Source of the DNA: Chloroflexi bacterium UBA5189
GTDB taxonomy: Bacteria > Chloroflexota > Limnocylindria > Limnocylindrales > CSP1-4
Direction of reading: 5' to 3'
Length of the DNA stretch: 64,000 nucleotides
NCBI GenBank assembly: GCA_002413045.1
Contig: DHWF01000002.1
Location: 22,637-86,636 of the forward strand
Shown here: positions 41,179-50,051 of the stretch, piece by piece
Numbering within the stretch: the stretch's first letter is position 1
How the letters are laid out: every line of letters starts with the position of its first letter
Notes under the pieces: model-generated
What the model saw: only the letters and a program-made list of their open reading frames with translations
Told to the model about the DNA's origin: nothing
Database searches by the model: none
Made by a program: the position numbers and the translations under genes

Positions 41179-42009
41179 TCACCAGTCGTCGGGCCGGCGT
41201 CGCCGCCGCGCCAAGAGCACGAGCGCCACGACGAGCGCGATCGCGACGATCCCGGCGACCGCCGCGAGCAGCGGCACCGGCAGCGTGGCTGACGAGCCCG
41301 CCGGCGATGCCGAGGGCGTGGGCGTGGCGGCTCCGGGGATCGTCGCCTCCGGCGCAGTTGCGGCGGTTGACGGTGCCTCGGTTGCGGTGGGCGTCGGCGT
41401 CGCGAACGGACTCGCGCCGGTCCCGACGACGGCGAAGTCGCCGAACGTGGTGACGATGGCAAGGAAGCCCGCGCCGCCCTCGCTCGAGCTCACGAGCGGC
41501 ACCCAGCTCGTCCCGTCGAATTGCTCGATGGTGCCATCGACGTCGGCGGGATTGGCGGCGCGCAGGAAGATCGAGACATAGGCGGAGGCCGGGGCCGTCG
41601 CCGGCCGGCCGAGCTGGTCGACCACGACGAACCGATAGACGTTGCCGTCGATGTACCCATCGGGAACCGGCTGGACAGGCTCGACCGGGGCGATCGAAAC
41701 AGACAGAGATGTGGCCCCCTGCCCAAGGACGAGCGCGCCGGGAGTAGCAAGGATCTGCGCCTGCGGTGGCTCCTCCGCGGTGGCGACAGCCACGATCCGG
41801 TTCTGCCCGCCGGTCACTGCGACCTTCGCCGACGTCCCCAGCGCGCCACCGAGCTCACCCGGGGGCGGGTCCAACCACAGGTACGGCGCGACCACGATGA
41901 CGCCGTCGTACAGCGGTGGCGCGGGTCGCGGGTCGCGGATACGAACCAGGAGGACCAGGCCGAGACCCAGAGCGACCAACGCCCACCCGACACGCCTCGA
42001 TCGATCCAC
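41179..42009 (-). CDS. Membrane protein with N- and C-terminal helices, function unknown
   Basis: A 276-residue protein. An N-terminal helix (about residues 7-23, VGWALVALGLGLVLLVRI) is followed by an extracytoplasmic beta-rich domain (VIVVAPYLWLDPPPGEL; TSLSVSIAPVEPVQPVPDGY; NVYRFVVVDQLGRPATAPAS; DGTSWVPLVSSSEGGAGFLA), a Thr/Pro/Ala-rich stalk near 200-240, and a C-terminal helix with the stop-transfer RRRRRPDDW. The GTG start 42009 has CATACT 6 nt upstream. No known family is recognised; the layout suggests an envelope-anchored protein with a carbohydrate- or protein-binding domain. Confidence 0.8.
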   Translation of the reverse strand: MDRSRRVGWALVALGLGLVLLVRIRDPRPAPPLYDGVIVVAPYLWLDPPPGELGGALGTSAKVAVTGGQNRIVAVATAEEPPQAQILATPGALVLGQGATSLSVSIAPVEPVQPVPDGYIDGNVYRFVVVDQLGRPATAPASAYVSIFLRAANPADVDGTIEQFDGTSWVPLVSSSEGGAGFLAIVTTFGDFAVVGTGASPFATPTPTATEAPSTAATAPEATIPGAATPTPSASPAGSSATLPVPLLAAVAGIVAIALVVALVLLARRRRRPDDW

Positions 42010-42015
42010 AAGCCG

Positions 42016-42021
42016 AGTATG
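42016..42021 (-). promoter_or_regulatory. -10 element CATACT, leaderless start
   Basis: CATACT ends 6 nt before GTG 42009; it fits the local leaderless pattern apart from the first base. Confidence 0.4.
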
Positions 42022-42051
42022 TCGCGGTGGTCGAAACGCACGATGAAGAAG

Positions 42052-42074
42052 GCCCGCCGGCGATGCCGGCGGGC
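42052..42074 (-). terminator. Terminator hairpin after secreted protein gene
   Basis: GCCCGCCGGC-GAT-GCCGGCGGGC is a perfect 10-bp stem with a 3-nt loop, 36 nt beyond the stop of the gene at 42110-44185. Read on the minus strand it is followed by CTTCTTCATC, a short pyrimidine-rich tail. Confidence 0.7.
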
Positions 42075-42109
42075 GCTCCGCTATTTCTCCGGGAGTCGAA
42101 GGGTCAGCC

Positions 42110-44185
42110 TTAGGGCGTGAACTTCGAGATGAAGGTCTGCCAGTTCGCCAGCGCCGTGCGAACGCCCGGTCCGAACGACGCGCCGCCGCAGGTGCCGAGC
42201 AGGTTGTCGCCGGTGCCACCGAAGAAGGACGGGCCGCCCCAGTCCGTGTAGCCGCAGGCATGGCCGATGTACTCGCTAGCGAGCCAGACGGAGTTCCCGT
42301 CCACGGCCGCTGCGCCGTAGTCGCCCCACCGCGTTCGCGGCGGGTTGCCGACCTCGGCCTTGTAGCTCGTGAACCCATCATCGGGTGCCGTTCCTGCGCC
42401 ACCGGGGACGATGTTCCAGGCGCCGACGCCGGAGACGGCATCGATCGGCGCGTAGGCCGCGCTCGGATAGGTCGTGTCGCCGGTTGCGGTGAAGGCCATG
42501 ACGCCACGGCCGTTGCCGGTGACGCCGATCGCCGGGTAGGTGAAGTCCTTACCAGCGGCGCCCAGATAGCCGCCCTTGAGGAGCGTCCCGGCGTTGGGAT
42601 TGATGACGTACCAGCCGATCCCGGCACGATTGTGCGTGGGATCCGAATCGAAGCTGAGAGCCGTGTCGAGCGAGCCCCAGACCTTGCCATTCGCGTACGT
42701 CACCTGCTGCATGCGGGTGTCGTTCGAGTCCGGTCGTGAGACGACCTCAGTCGGGTCGGACGCGCCTACGAGGAGCGCCCAGCAGCCGACGAAGGTGGTC
42801 GCCAACTCGGTCGTCGTGTCGTTGAGGCAATGGCCCAGGGGTGCGTTCACGCCGGGGGCGGAACCCGAGCCGGGCTGCTGTTGCTTGGGTGGCAGCGCAT
42901 ACGTGCCGACTGACACCAGCTTGGTCCTGAGGCCGAGCGCCGGCGTGCTGTTCAGGGACGAACTGTTGGTCAACGTCCAGACGACGAGCTTGTTCGAAAC
43001 GTACGAGCCGCCAGTGCCCGCAACGGGATGCGTCGCCTCGTCGGCCGCGTTGGAGCTCAGGAAGAACTCGGTCCCGCCGTTGTTGGCGTTGAACGAGCCC
43101 GTGCCCGGGGACTGTGCCGGCCACACGGTGAAGCCGGGCTGCGTGGAGCCGGCGTCGCTCGGGGCATTGACCATCCCGGACGTGTCGAGATGGACCATAT
43201 TGATCGACAACGCGCCCGCGGCAAGCTGGGCCTTTGACAGAGCATAGATCTGGGCCCCGGCGAAGCCACCGTGCTCCCACGGGTAGGCATTCGTCGTGAC
43301 ATAGAACCCATTCGCGTCGGCACCGATGTGCGGGTAATCGCCGAGGTACGGTCCGGCATTGACCCCGCCGGTGTTGGTGCCGTCGTTGGTCACGTCGATC
43401 GAATAGAGGTTGAAGGCGCCGGTCGGGTCGCCGGTCTGGCTGACCGCGATGTCGAGGTGATTGACCTCCGTGAGCGCGCCACTGAGCGTCGAATCGAGCG
43501 TGAGCACGACGACGAACCAGCGGTTGGTCTGGGCGTCGTACAGGCAGCTCGGGTCCGTGACGAACGGGCCGCGGTCGCCCGTGGACCGGTTGATCGCGGG
43601 GATGTAGCCGTAGAACGTGTTCAGGTCAACGGCGTGGTTCACGTCACGTGGGTGGCCGGAGACGATGTTCGTCGCCGTGTTGTCCGGCAATGCCGACGAG
43701 CCGTCGGACTGGTTGAACACGTTCAGGACGTCGTTGACCGCCTCGAGCACGTAGCCGTTGCCGGCGCACATGCCCTGGTCCGGCGGCTCAACCGAGAACT
43801 GGTTGCCGTGGTTCGAGTACCGCTGCTGGTAATGGTTCAGGCCCGCGAAGCCGAACTTGAAGCTCGGGTTCGACTTGGCCCTGGCCGCGCTGGTCACGGA
43901 CGCGCCCTTCGCGGTCTGGCCGAACGAGAGGCTTCGGTCGATGATGCCGGTGTACGCGGCCGGTGCGTTGGCTGCGTCTGCACCATCCAGCTCTCCCGGG
44001 AACTCTGCGTTGGTGGCGTCGCCGCTGCCCGATGCGGGCGCGCCGCCGGCCTGCGGGCCACCGACGCCGGTCTTGGCTACGTGGCTGATCAGGCCCGCGC
44101 CCACGACCGCGGCGGGCGCGATCACGAGCAGGCTCCCAAGCAGGGCGAGTGCCGCCAGGCTTGCGAGCAGTCGTCGCAAATGCAT
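42110..44185 (-). CDS. Large secreted protein of unknown function
   Basis: A 691-residue exported protein. The signal peptide is [18 protein letters not shown] with AAVVGAG near residue 30. The mature part looks like a beta-propeller or similar repeat fold ([100 protein letters not shown]), with paired Cys residues and Asn/Gly/Thr-rich loops. Similar proteins in other bacteria are annotated only as hypothetical. ATG 44185 has GGAG 8 nt upstream; a TTG at 44197 also exists. A terminator follows. A binding or hydrolytic role at the surface is likely but unassigned. Confidence 0.85.
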   Translation of the reverse strand: MHLRRLLASLAALALLGSLLVIAPAAVVGAGLISHVAKTGVGGPQAGGAPASGSGDATNAEFPGELDGADAANAPAAYTGIIDRSLSFGQTAKGASVTSAARAKSNPSFKFGFAGLNHYQQRYSNHGNQFSVEPPDQGMCAGNGYVLEAVNDVLNVFNQSDGSSALPDNTATNIVSGHPRDVNHAVDLNTFYGYIPAINRSTGDRGPFVTDPSCLYDAQTNRWFVVVLTLDSTLSGALTEVNHLDIAVSQTGDPTGAFNLYSIDVTNDGTNTGGVNAGPYLGDYPHIGADANGFYVTTNAYPWEHGGFAGAQIYALSKAQLAAGALSINMVHLDTSGMVNAPSDAGSTQPGFTVWPAQSPGTGSFNANNGGTEFFLSSNAADEATHPVAGTGGSYVSNKLVVWTLTNSSSLNSTPALGLRTKLVSVGTYALPPKQQQPGSGSAPGVNAPLGHCLNDTTTELATTFVGCWALLVGASDPTEVVSRPDSNDTRMQQVTYANGKVWGSLDTALSFDSDPTHNRAGIGWYVINPNAGTLLKGGYLGAAGKDFTYPAIGVTGNGRGVMAFTATGDTTYPSAAYAPIDAVSGVGAWNIVPGGAGTAPDDGFTSYKAEVGNPPRTRWGDYGAAAVDGNSVWLASEYIGHACGYTDWGGPSFFGGTGDNLLGTCGGASFGPGVRTALANWQTFISKFTP

Positions 44186-44465
44186 TGAGGTCTCCAATGT
44201 GACGTGGCTTCCATATCTGGCTGGACGTCAGCTCGGGGGCATGGCAGACGCTCCCGAGCGATTGGAATGGGCTGCGGTCGGCGAACGTCGATCCTCCAGG
44301 TCGCGCGCGATCCCGTGCAGTCGATTTTCGCGGGTTCGGGGTCGACTCCTCGAGCGCCATCGGCCGTGCCGCTGCCGGCGCTTTGATCGTGGTCCCGAAA
44401 CCCCTGCGACGCTGGCCTCCGACGATGACGTCGCCCCAGCGCTGTGGGCGGAGAATACTCCCGTG
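44186..44465. other. Intergenic region upstream of cofD
   Basis: About 280 bases between the divergent secreted protein gene and a short leader ORF before cofD. Apart from the ribosome binding site for the secreted protein and a possible -10 (AATACT, 44454-44459), I see no known regulatory RNA or repeat. Confidence 0.45.
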
Positions 44466-44558
44466 ATGCGATCAGGTGTAGTAGACGGACCTTCGCTTGG
44501 AGGTGCGCGAACGCACCGCGTCCACCGGCCTGCAGCGACACCACGGCCCATGCCGTGA
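44466..44558 (+). CDS. Possible 30-residue leader ORF coupled to cofD
   Basis: A short ORF from ATG 44466 to TGA 44558 encodes 30 residues (starting [13 protein letters not shown], ending RPMP). Its TGA overlaps the cofD GTG as GTGA, the coupling geometry used throughout this region, and AATACT lies 6 nt upstream of its ATG, matching the leaderless promoter pattern. No homology is recognised. It may be a leader peptide that feeds ribosomes to cofD, or chance. Confidence 0.35.
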   Translation: MRSGVVDGPSLGGARTHRVHRPAATPRPMP

Positions 44559-45511
44559 GCGCGTCGGTCGTCCTCCTGGCGGGCGGGGTCGGCGGCGCGC
44601 GCCTGGCCCACGGGCTGCAGGCGCACCTCGGCGGCGCGCTCACCGTCATCGTCAACACGGCCGACGACGTGGAGCGGCACGGCCTGCTCGTGTCGCCGGA
44701 CCACGACACCGTCATGTACACGCTCGCCGGCATCGACAACCGCGAGTGGGGCTGGGGCCTCGCAGGCGAGACCTTCGCTGCGGCGGCAATGCTTGAGCGC
44801 TACGGCGAGGAGTCCTGGTTCCGGCTCGGCGATCGCGACCTGGCGACCCACATCGTGCGAACCGCCCGGCTCCGTCGCGGCGACCGCCCGACGGACATCG
44901 CGCGCGACCTGCAGCGGGCCCTCGGCGTCGCCGCGGCCATCCTGCCGATGTCCGACCAGCCCGTCCGAACGGAGGTCCGCACCGACGACGGCTGGCTCGC
45001 GTTCCAGGACTACTTCGTCCGCCTTCACCAGGAGCCTGCCGTGCGGGAGGTCCGCTTCGTGGGGATCGAAGACGCCCAGGCCACGCCCGAGGTCGAGGCC
45101 GCGCTCGAATACACGTCGCTGATCGTCGTCGCCCCGTCGAATCCATTCGTCTCCGTGCGGCCCATCCTCGCCGTCGCCGGCATCGAGGCCGGCGTCCAGA
45201 CCGCGCGGTCGCGTGGCGTGCCGGTCGTCGCAGTCTCGGGGATCGTCGGCGGCGCGGCGCTCAAGGGACCGGCCGACCGGATGCTCGTCTCACTGGGGTC
45301 CGAGGCGAGCGCGCTCGGCGTGGCCCGCCAGTACACGGGCATCGCCGACGTCTTCGTCCTCGACCGGGTCGACGCCGAGCTGGAGGCGCCGATCCGGGCG
45401 CTCGGGATGCGCACCCTCGTGACCGACACGATCATGATCGGGGACGGCGGGCGGCAGCGACTGGCGGGCGAGATCCTGGACGCGGTCCGGCCCCGGCTGA
45501 GCGCGAGCTGA
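44555..45511 (+). CDS. cofD: 2-phospho-L-lactate transferase / FbiA
   Basis: A 318-residue CofD/FbiA, which joins the activated phospho-lactate or phosphoenolpyruvate moiety to Fo in F420 synthesis. Motifs: the nucleotide-binding start [85 protein letters not shown] and [12 protein letters not shown] start it at GTG 44555, directly before the first beta strand. It is followed by cofC and cofE, so the last three steps of F420 synthesis are clustered; the Fo synthase genes are not in this window. Confidence 0.94.
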   Translation: MSASVVLLAGGVGGARLAHGLQAHLGGALTVIVNTADDVERHGLLVSPDHDTVMYTLAGIDNREWGWGLAGETFAAAAMLERYGEESWFRLGDRDLATHIVRTARLRRGDRPTDIARDLQRALGVAAAILPMSDQPVRTEVRTDDGWLAFQDYFVRLHQEPAVREVRFVGIEDAQATPEVEAALEYTSLIVVAPSNPFVSVRPILAVAGIEAGVQTARSRGVPVVAVSGIVGGAALKGPADRMLVSLGSEASALGVARQYTGIADVFVLDRVDAELEAPIRALGMRTLVTDTIMIGDGGRQRLAGEILDAVRPRLSAS

Positions 45512-45552
45512 GCGCGGGCTGCCCGCCGCACGCCCTTCCCGACGGACGCCGA

Positions 45553-45558
45553 TACGAT
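45553..45558 (+). promoter_or_regulatory. -10 element TACGAT, leaderless start
   Basis: TACGAT ends 6 nt before GTG 45565 of cofC, so cofC can be transcribed separately from cofD. Confidence 0.5.
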
Positions 45559-45564
45559 GGCAAC

Positions 45565-46215
45565 GTGGAGCCAGTCGCCGGTCCAGACCTCGCCCGGACC
45601 TGGGCCCTCGTCCCGATCCGTGGGCTCGAGACCGCGAAGACCCGGCTCGGCGGCGGCCTCGACGCGGAGGAGCGCCGGGACCTGGTGGTCGACCTGCTCG
45701 AGCGGACGCTCGTTGCCACGCGCGACGCGCGGCGGGTGAGCGGCACGATCGTCGTCACGATGGATCCGGCAGCCGCGGGCATCGCCCGAGATCACCGTGC
45801 GGTGGGCCTGGTCGAGCGGGCGCCTGGGCTGAACGGGGCCATCTCGGCGGCGCGATCCGTCGCCGTCGCGCGCGGCGCCACGGCGGTGCTGGTGCTGCCG
45901 GCGGACCTGCCCGCGATCAGCGCCACGGCCATCGACACACTGTTGGACGCGGCCGATCGCGCGCGCTCCCCGGAGGCCATCGGCCTCGTCGCCCTGGTCA
46001 CGGACCAACACGGCCGCGGCACGAACGCGCTCCTCGTCAGCCCGCCAGGTCGCATCGAGCCGCTGTTCGGGCCGGGCAGCCGCGACCTCCACCGCGCGGC
46101 TGCGGCCGGCGCCGGAGCCGCGTTCGTCGAGCTCGACGGGCCGCTCGGGCTCGACGTCGACACGATCGCCGACCTGGAGGTTGCCGAGGCCGCGTTGGGT
46201 GCCATCGGTGGCTGA
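45565..46215 (+). CDS. cofC: 2-phospho-L-lactate/PEP guanylyltransferase
   Basis: A 216-residue nucleotidyltransferase of the CofC/FbiD family, which activates phospholactate or phosphoenolpyruvate with GTP for CofD. The start TWALVPIRGLETAKTRLGG holds the nucleotide-binding loop; ALVLPADLPAISATAIDTLL is the metal-binding Asp region, and GRGTNALLVSPPGRIEPLFG is strongly diagnostic. GTG 45565 is placed by a -10 six bases before it. Its stop overlaps the cofE start by eight bases. Whether it prefers phospholactate or PEP is not readable. Confidence 0.93.
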   Translation: MEPVAGPDLARTWALVPIRGLETAKTRLGGGLDAEERRDLVVDLLERTLVATRDARRVSGTIVVTMDPAAAGIARDHRAVGLVERAPGLNGAISAARSVAVARGATAVLVLPADLPAISATAIDTLLDAADRARSPEAIGLVALVTDQHGRGTNALLVSPPGRIEPLFGPGSRDLHRAAAAGAGAAFVELDGPLGLDVDTIADLEVAEAALGAIGG

Positions 46216-46981
46216 GCCGGCCCACCTCGAGGTCATCGCCCTCGAGGGCATCCCGGAGATCAAGCCGGGTGACGACCTGGCAGAGATCGTGCTCGACGCG
46301 CTGCGCGCGACGCCGAACGCCCTGCCGGCCCGCGACGACGACGTGCTGGTCGTCACCCAGAAGGTCGTCTCGAAGGCCGAGGGCGCCATCGCGGACCTGA
46401 CCACCGTGGAGCCGCGCCCGGAGGCCGTCGCCTTCGCCAAGCGCTGGGACCGTGACGCGCGCCAGGTCGAGCTGGTCCTGCGCCACGCGAAACGGGTGGT
46501 CCGGATGGACAACGGTGTCGTCATCACCGAGACCGCGCACGGCTTCGTGTGCGCCAACGGCGGCATCGACGCGTCGAATGTCGGCCCGGACAGCGGGTCC
46601 ATCGTGACCCTCCTGCCCGCCGACCCGGACGCCTCGGCGGCGCGCATCCGGGCCGTGGTCCGGGAGGCCACGGGGATCGACGTGCCGGTGATCGTGTCGG
46701 ATTCATTCGGGCGGCCGTGGCGGTTCGGCATCGTCGACGTCGCGATCGGCGTGTCCGGGCTCGTGCCGCTCGACGACCTGCGCGGCACGCCGGACCACGA
46801 TGGGCGCGTGATGAAGTCCACCGTTCGAGCCGTGGCCGACGAGCTCGCGTCGGCCGCCGAGCTCACCCTTGGCAAGCACTCGGCGCGGCCCGTTGCGGTC
46901 GTCCGGGGCGCGGCCTTTCGGCGCGGCGAGGGTTCGATCAAGGAGGTCCTGATGCCGGCCTCGTGGGACCTGTTCCGTTGA
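46208..46981 (+). CDS. cofE: Coenzyme F420-0:L-glutamate ligase
   Basis: A 257-residue CofE/FbiB N-terminal-type enzyme that adds glutamates to F420-0. Motifs are EGIPEIKPGDDLAEIVLDAL, DVLVVTQKVVSKAEGA, VITETAHGFVCANGGIDASN, VIVSDSFGRPWRFGIVDVAI and HDGRVMKSTVRAVADELASA. It lacks the C-terminal nitroreductase-like domain found in mycobacterial FbiB, so the reductase step needs another protein. GTG 46208 overlaps the cofC stop, giving translational coupling. It is followed by an LLM-class F420 enzyme with its own promoter. Confidence 0.94.
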   Translation: MAEPAHLEVIALEGIPEIKPGDDLAEIVLDALRATPNALPARDDDVLVVTQKVVSKAEGAIADLTTVEPRPEAVAFAKRWDRDARQVELVLRHAKRVVRMDNGVVITETAHGFVCANGGIDASNVGPDSGSIVTLLPADPDASAARIRAVVREATGIDVPVIVSDSFGRPWRFGIVDVAIGVSGLVPLDDLRGTPDHDGRVMKSTVRAVADELASAAELTLGKHSARPVAVVRGAAFRRGEGSIKEVLMPASWDLFR

Positions 46982-47008
46982 CCCGGCAACGAATCCGACG
47001 GGACGGGG

Positions 47009-47014
47009 TAGGCT
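47009..47014 (+). promoter_or_regulatory. -10 element TAGGCT of LLM gene
   Basis: TAGGCT lies 34 nt before GTG 47049, leaving a short leader containing the ribosome binding site CGGAG. Confidence 0.42.
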
Positions 47015-47048
47015 GCGATTTCCATCCCCCAGCCAGCGGAGTGCCTTC

Positions 47049-47948
47049 GTGAAGTTCGGCCTGCAGGTCTCCTCCTTCACCTTCCCCGGCGGCGCGCGCG
47101 AGCTCGGCGCGCACCTCGAGCGCATCGTCCGGACGGCCGACGACGTCGGCTTCGACTCCATCTGGGTCATGGACCACCTGTTCCAGATCCGGAGCGTCGG
47201 CGCGGTCGACGAGCCGATGCTGGAAGGCTGGACCGCCCTCGGCTTCATCGGCGCCCACACGAAGCGGGCCCGGATCGGGCTGATGGTCGGCGGGATCCAC
47301 TACCGCCACCCGGGCATCTGGGTGAAGGCGGCGACGACGCTCGACGTGCTCACCGGCGGGCGCGCGTGGCTCGGGCTCGGGGCCGCTTGGAACCAGCAGG
47401 AATCGGAGGGCCTCGGGTTCGAGTTTCCGCCGCTGGGGGTCCGCTTCGAGATGCTCGAGGAGACGCTCCAGATCGCCCAGGAGATGTTCCAGGGCGAGCA
47501 GGGCTCGCGGAAGGGCTTCCGCGGCCGGATCTACCAGCCGACGCACCTGCTGAACTCGCCGCAGTCGATCTCACGCCCGCGCGTCCCGATCATGATCGGC
47601 GGCGGCGGCGAGCAGAAGACGCTCCGACTGGTCGCGCAGTACGCGGACGCCTCGAATGTCTTCGGCGGCCCGGAGCACGTTCATCGCAAGTGGCAGATTC
47701 TCCGCGCCCATTGCGAGGCGGTCGGCCGACCGTACGACGAGATCGAGCGGTCGACGCTCCAGGGCAACCTCAACGTCACGAAGGATGGCTCGGGAGGCGG
47801 CGAGACCCCGGCGTCGGTCATCGACCGCTTCGGCGAGCTCGGCGACGCCGGCGCCCAGCACATCCTGTTCAGCGTCAAGGACGTCTGGCAGACAGACCGC
47901 ATCGAGCTGCTCGGGAGCACGCTCCTTCCGCAGATGCGCGATGCCTGA
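47049..47948 (+). CDS. LLM class F420-dependent oxidoreductase
   Basis: A 299-residue luciferase-like oxidoreductase directly after cofE. It shows KFGLQVSSFTFPGGARELG, SIWVMDHLFQIRSVG, ARIGLMVGGIHYRHPGIWVK, GRAWLGLGAAWNQQESEGLG and VPIMIGGGGEQKTLRLVAQY, features of the F420-binding TIGR03560-like group. It starts at GTG 47049 with GGAG 8 nt upstream. Position behind the F420 synthesis genes strengthens the cofactor assignment. The substrate is unknown. Confidence 0.93.
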   Translation: MKFGLQVSSFTFPGGARELGAHLERIVRTADDVGFDSIWVMDHLFQIRSVGAVDEPMLEGWTALGFIGAHTKRARIGLMVGGIHYRHPGIWVKAATTLDVLTGGRAWLGLGAAWNQQESEGLGFEFPPLGVRFEMLEETLQIAQEMFQGEQGSRKGFRGRIYQPTHLLNSPQSISRPRVPIMIGGGGEQKTLRLVAQYADASNVFGGPEHVHRKWQILRAHCEAVGRPYDEIERSTLQGNLNVTKDGSGGGETPASVIDRFGELGDAGAQHILFSVKDVWQTDRIELLGSTLLPQMRDA

Positions 47949-47952
47949 TCTC

Positions 47953-47971
47953 GATACCCCCCGGGGGTATC
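47953..47971. promoter_or_regulatory. CsoR/CstR-like operator before trxB
   Basis: GATACCCCC-C-GGGGGTATC is a perfect 9-1-9 palindrome with the TACCC...GGGTA half-sites typical of CsoR/RcnR/CstR-family operators. It covers the expected -35 position of the trxB promoter (-10 at 47981-47986). It lacks a T tract on either side, so it is not a good terminator. Confidence 0.6.
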
Positions 47972-47980
47972 CGATCGTGG

Positions 47981-47986
47981 TAGACT
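47981..47986 (+). promoter_or_regulatory. -10 element TAGACT, leaderless start of trxB
   Basis: TAGACT ends 7 nt before ATG 47994. Confidence 0.52.
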
Positions 47987-47993
47987 TGCGTCA

Positions 47994-49115
47994 ATGAGCA
48001 AACAGACCCCCGCCTTTGGCGGGCTGAGCATCGACTTTTCCGGCGACACCGCGCCGGCGGCGCCGTTCGCGCCCGCTCCCCTGCCCGAGATGGCGATCGA
48101 CTTCGGCGCTGCGCCGGTCGCCACCGCGCCGGGTGGTCCCAGCTTCGTGTCGGCGCACGAGGGCCGCACCGAGAGCAAGCTGATCATCGTCGGCTCCGGC
48201 CCCGCCGGCCTCACCGCCGCGATCTACGCGGCCCGCGCCAACCTCGAGCCGATCGTGCTCGCCGGCTCGACCCCCGGCGGCCAGCTGATGCTGACGAGTG
48301 ACGTCGAGAACTACCCGGGCTTCCCGGACGGCATCCAGGGCCCGGACCTGATGGGGCTCTTCCGCGCCCAGGCCGAGCGCTTCGGGACGCAGGTCGTCGA
48401 CGTCGACATCGACCGCGTCGACCTGTCCCAGCGGCCGTTCCGCCTGTGGGCGCGCGGCATCGAGTACAAGGCGCAGGCGCTGATCGTCGCGACCGGCGCG
48501 TCGGCGATGTGGCTCGGCCTCGACAGCGAGACGCGGCTCCGCGGCCGCGGCGTGTCGGCGTGCGCGACCTGCGACGGCTTCTTCTTCCGCGACAAGGAGA
48601 TCGCCGTCGTCGGCGGCGGCGATACCGCGTTCGAGGAGGCGTCGTACCTGACACGCTTCGCCTCGAAGGTCCACATGCTCCACCGGCGCGACGAGTTCCG
48701 GGCGAGCCGGATCATGGTCGAGCGGGCGCGCATGAACCCGAAGATCGAGATCCACACGAACACCGGCGTCGAGGAGGTCCTCGGTGACGAGAAGGTCACC
48801 GGGCTGCGCCTGAAGGACACCGAGACGGGCAAGGAACGCGAGATGACCGCCGACGGGCTGTTCATCGCGATCGGCCACCGCCCCAACACGGAGGCGTTCC
48901 GCGATTGGCTGGAGGTCGACGTGAAGGGCTACCTCGTCGTCCGTGACAAGACCAACAGCGACATCGAGGGTGTGTTCATCGCTGGCGACGTCCACGACCA
49001 CCGGTACCGCCAGGCCGTGACCGCGGCAGGCGATGGCTGCATGGCGGCCATCGACGCGGAGCGCTGGCTCGAGTCGCAGGGCATCACCGAAGCCAACACG
49101 CTGACCGCTTGGTAG
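47994..49115 (+). CDS. trxB: Thioredoxin reductase with N-terminal extension
   Basis: A 373-residue FAD/NADPH disulfide reductase. The FAD-binding start [20 protein letters not shown] comes only after a 60-residue Ala/Pro-rich extension that contains two similar segments, GLSIDFSGD and EMAIDFGAA. The core has [19 protein letters not shown], the redox pair CATC in [20 protein letters not shown], the NADPH loop [15 protein letters not shown] with HRRDEFRAS, and the FAD motif [21 protein letters not shown]. The start at ATG 47994 is well supported by the -10, so the extension is likely real. It may be disordered or bind a partner. Operator-like palindrome upstream. Confidence 0.94.
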   Translation: MSKQTPAFGGLSIDFSGDTAPAAPFAPAPLPEMAIDFGAAPVATAPGGPSFVSAHEGRTESKLIIVGSGPAGLTAAIYAARANLEPIVLAGSTPGGQLMLTSDVENYPGFPDGIQGPDLMGLFRAQAERFGTQVVDVDIDRVDLSQRPFRLWARGIEYKAQALIVATGASAMWLGLDSETRLRGRGVSACATCDGFFFRDKEIAVVGGGDTAFEEASYLTRFASKVHMLHRRDEFRASRIMVERARMNPKIEIHTNTGVEEVLGDEKVTGLRLKDTETGKEREMTADGLFIAIGHRPNTEAFRDWLEVDVKGYLVVRDKTNSDIEGVFIAGDVHDHRYRQAVTAAGDGCMAAIDAERWLESQGITEANTLTAW

Positions 49116-49366
49116 GCCGGTCCGGCGTGGGCTTCCAGCGGCGCGGTGGCGCCGGCGGCGCCCCCGCGGGTCGCATGTTCGGCCGGCCCAGCAACGTGCC
49201 CGACGTCCTCGTGTACGACGGCGGGCGTATCGTTGAGCGCGGGACGCACACGTCGCTGCTCGCGAAGCGCGGCCTCTATGCCCGCCTGTACCGCGAGCAG
49301 TTCGAGGTGGCCGAGGCCGACGCGGCGGCGCGAACCGCCACGATCACCGGCGAGGGCGCGGCGTGA
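49109..49366 (+). pseudogene. C-terminal remnant of an ABC exporter ATPase
   Basis: An ORF of 85 residues between trxB and osmC. Its second half (from about residue 30) reads [20 protein letters not shown] then [17 protein letters not shown], the exact end of MsbA/LmrA-type ABC exporter nucleotide-binding domains after the H-loop. Walker A, the signature, Walker B and all membrane segments are missing. It overlaps the trxB stop at its TTG start and the osmC start by GTGA at its end, so it is embedded in the operon. It is probably a deletion relic kept because it bridges translation between its neighbours. Confidence 0.75.
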
Positions 49367-49854
49367 CGCGCGTTCGCTCGGCAACGCTGGTCCACGAGGG
49401 CGGAGATCGGTTCGTTGCCACGACCGGCTCGACGCGCACCATCGTCTACGGCGACGACTTCGCCATCGGCGAGCTCAGCCCGGTCGAGACCGTGACCGTG
49501 AGTCTCGCCGCGTGCTCGGCGATGGACGTGGTGGGGATCCTCGTCAAGAAGCGCCAGCAGGTGAGTCACTACGCGATCCGGGTCGAGGCGATCCAGCGCG
49601 ATGAGTACCCGCAGATCCTGACCAGGGCGGACGTGGTCCATGAGGTCGAGGGGCCGGTCGTCGAGGAGGCCGCGGTGCGCCGGGCGATCGAGCTATCGGC
49701 GACGAAGTACTGCCCGGTCAACGCGATGCTCTCGGCCGGCGCCACCGAGGTCCATCACGGCTACATCGTGCGCAACACCGGCCCCGAGCCCTTCGAGGCC
49801 GAGGGCGAGGTCGTCGTCACCGGGCCATACCGCAGGCCTGACATCGTCGCGTAG
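49363..49854 (+). CDS. OsmC family peroxiredoxin-like protein
   Basis: A 163-residue OsmC/Ohr-superfamily protein. The two reactive cysteines are in [18 protein letters not shown] and [25 protein letters not shown] precedes the first. It belongs to the general OsmC branch rather than Ohr. It reduces organic hydroperoxides or related oxidants with thiol cofactors, consistent with trxB upstream. GTG 49363 overlaps the end of the ABC remnant as GTGA. Confidence 0.92.
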   Translation: MTRVRSATLVHEGGDRFVATTGSTRTIVYGDDFAIGELSPVETVTVSLAACSAMDVVGILVKKRQQVSHYAIRVEAIQRDEYPQILTRADVVHEVEGPVVEEAAVRRAIELSATKYCPVNAMLSAGATEVHHGYIVRNTGPEPFEAEGEVVVTGPYRRPDIVA

Positions 49855-50051
49855 GCGCCCACCGAAATCCGCCGCCTCGTATTCGCGATTTGACATGTCT
49901 GATCCATCCCTTTCGGCCGATGCGCGTTGGAGGAATACGAACGTCGCCCAGGCGGTCGGCGCGATGCCGTACCGGGCGACCCGATCGGCGATAACGCTCG
50001 GGTGAGGCGATCACAATCGACGAGCAAGGCCGCTTGGGCACCATCCTCGGC

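Noticed and set aside
47953..47971. C/G palindrome as a terminator of the LLM gene
   Set aside because: No T tract follows on either strand and the palindrome sits exactly at the -35 of the next promoter, so an operator fits better.
49855..50051. TTGACA at 49890-49895 as a promoter for the XRE gene
   Set aside because: No acceptable -10 lies 16-18 nt downstream.
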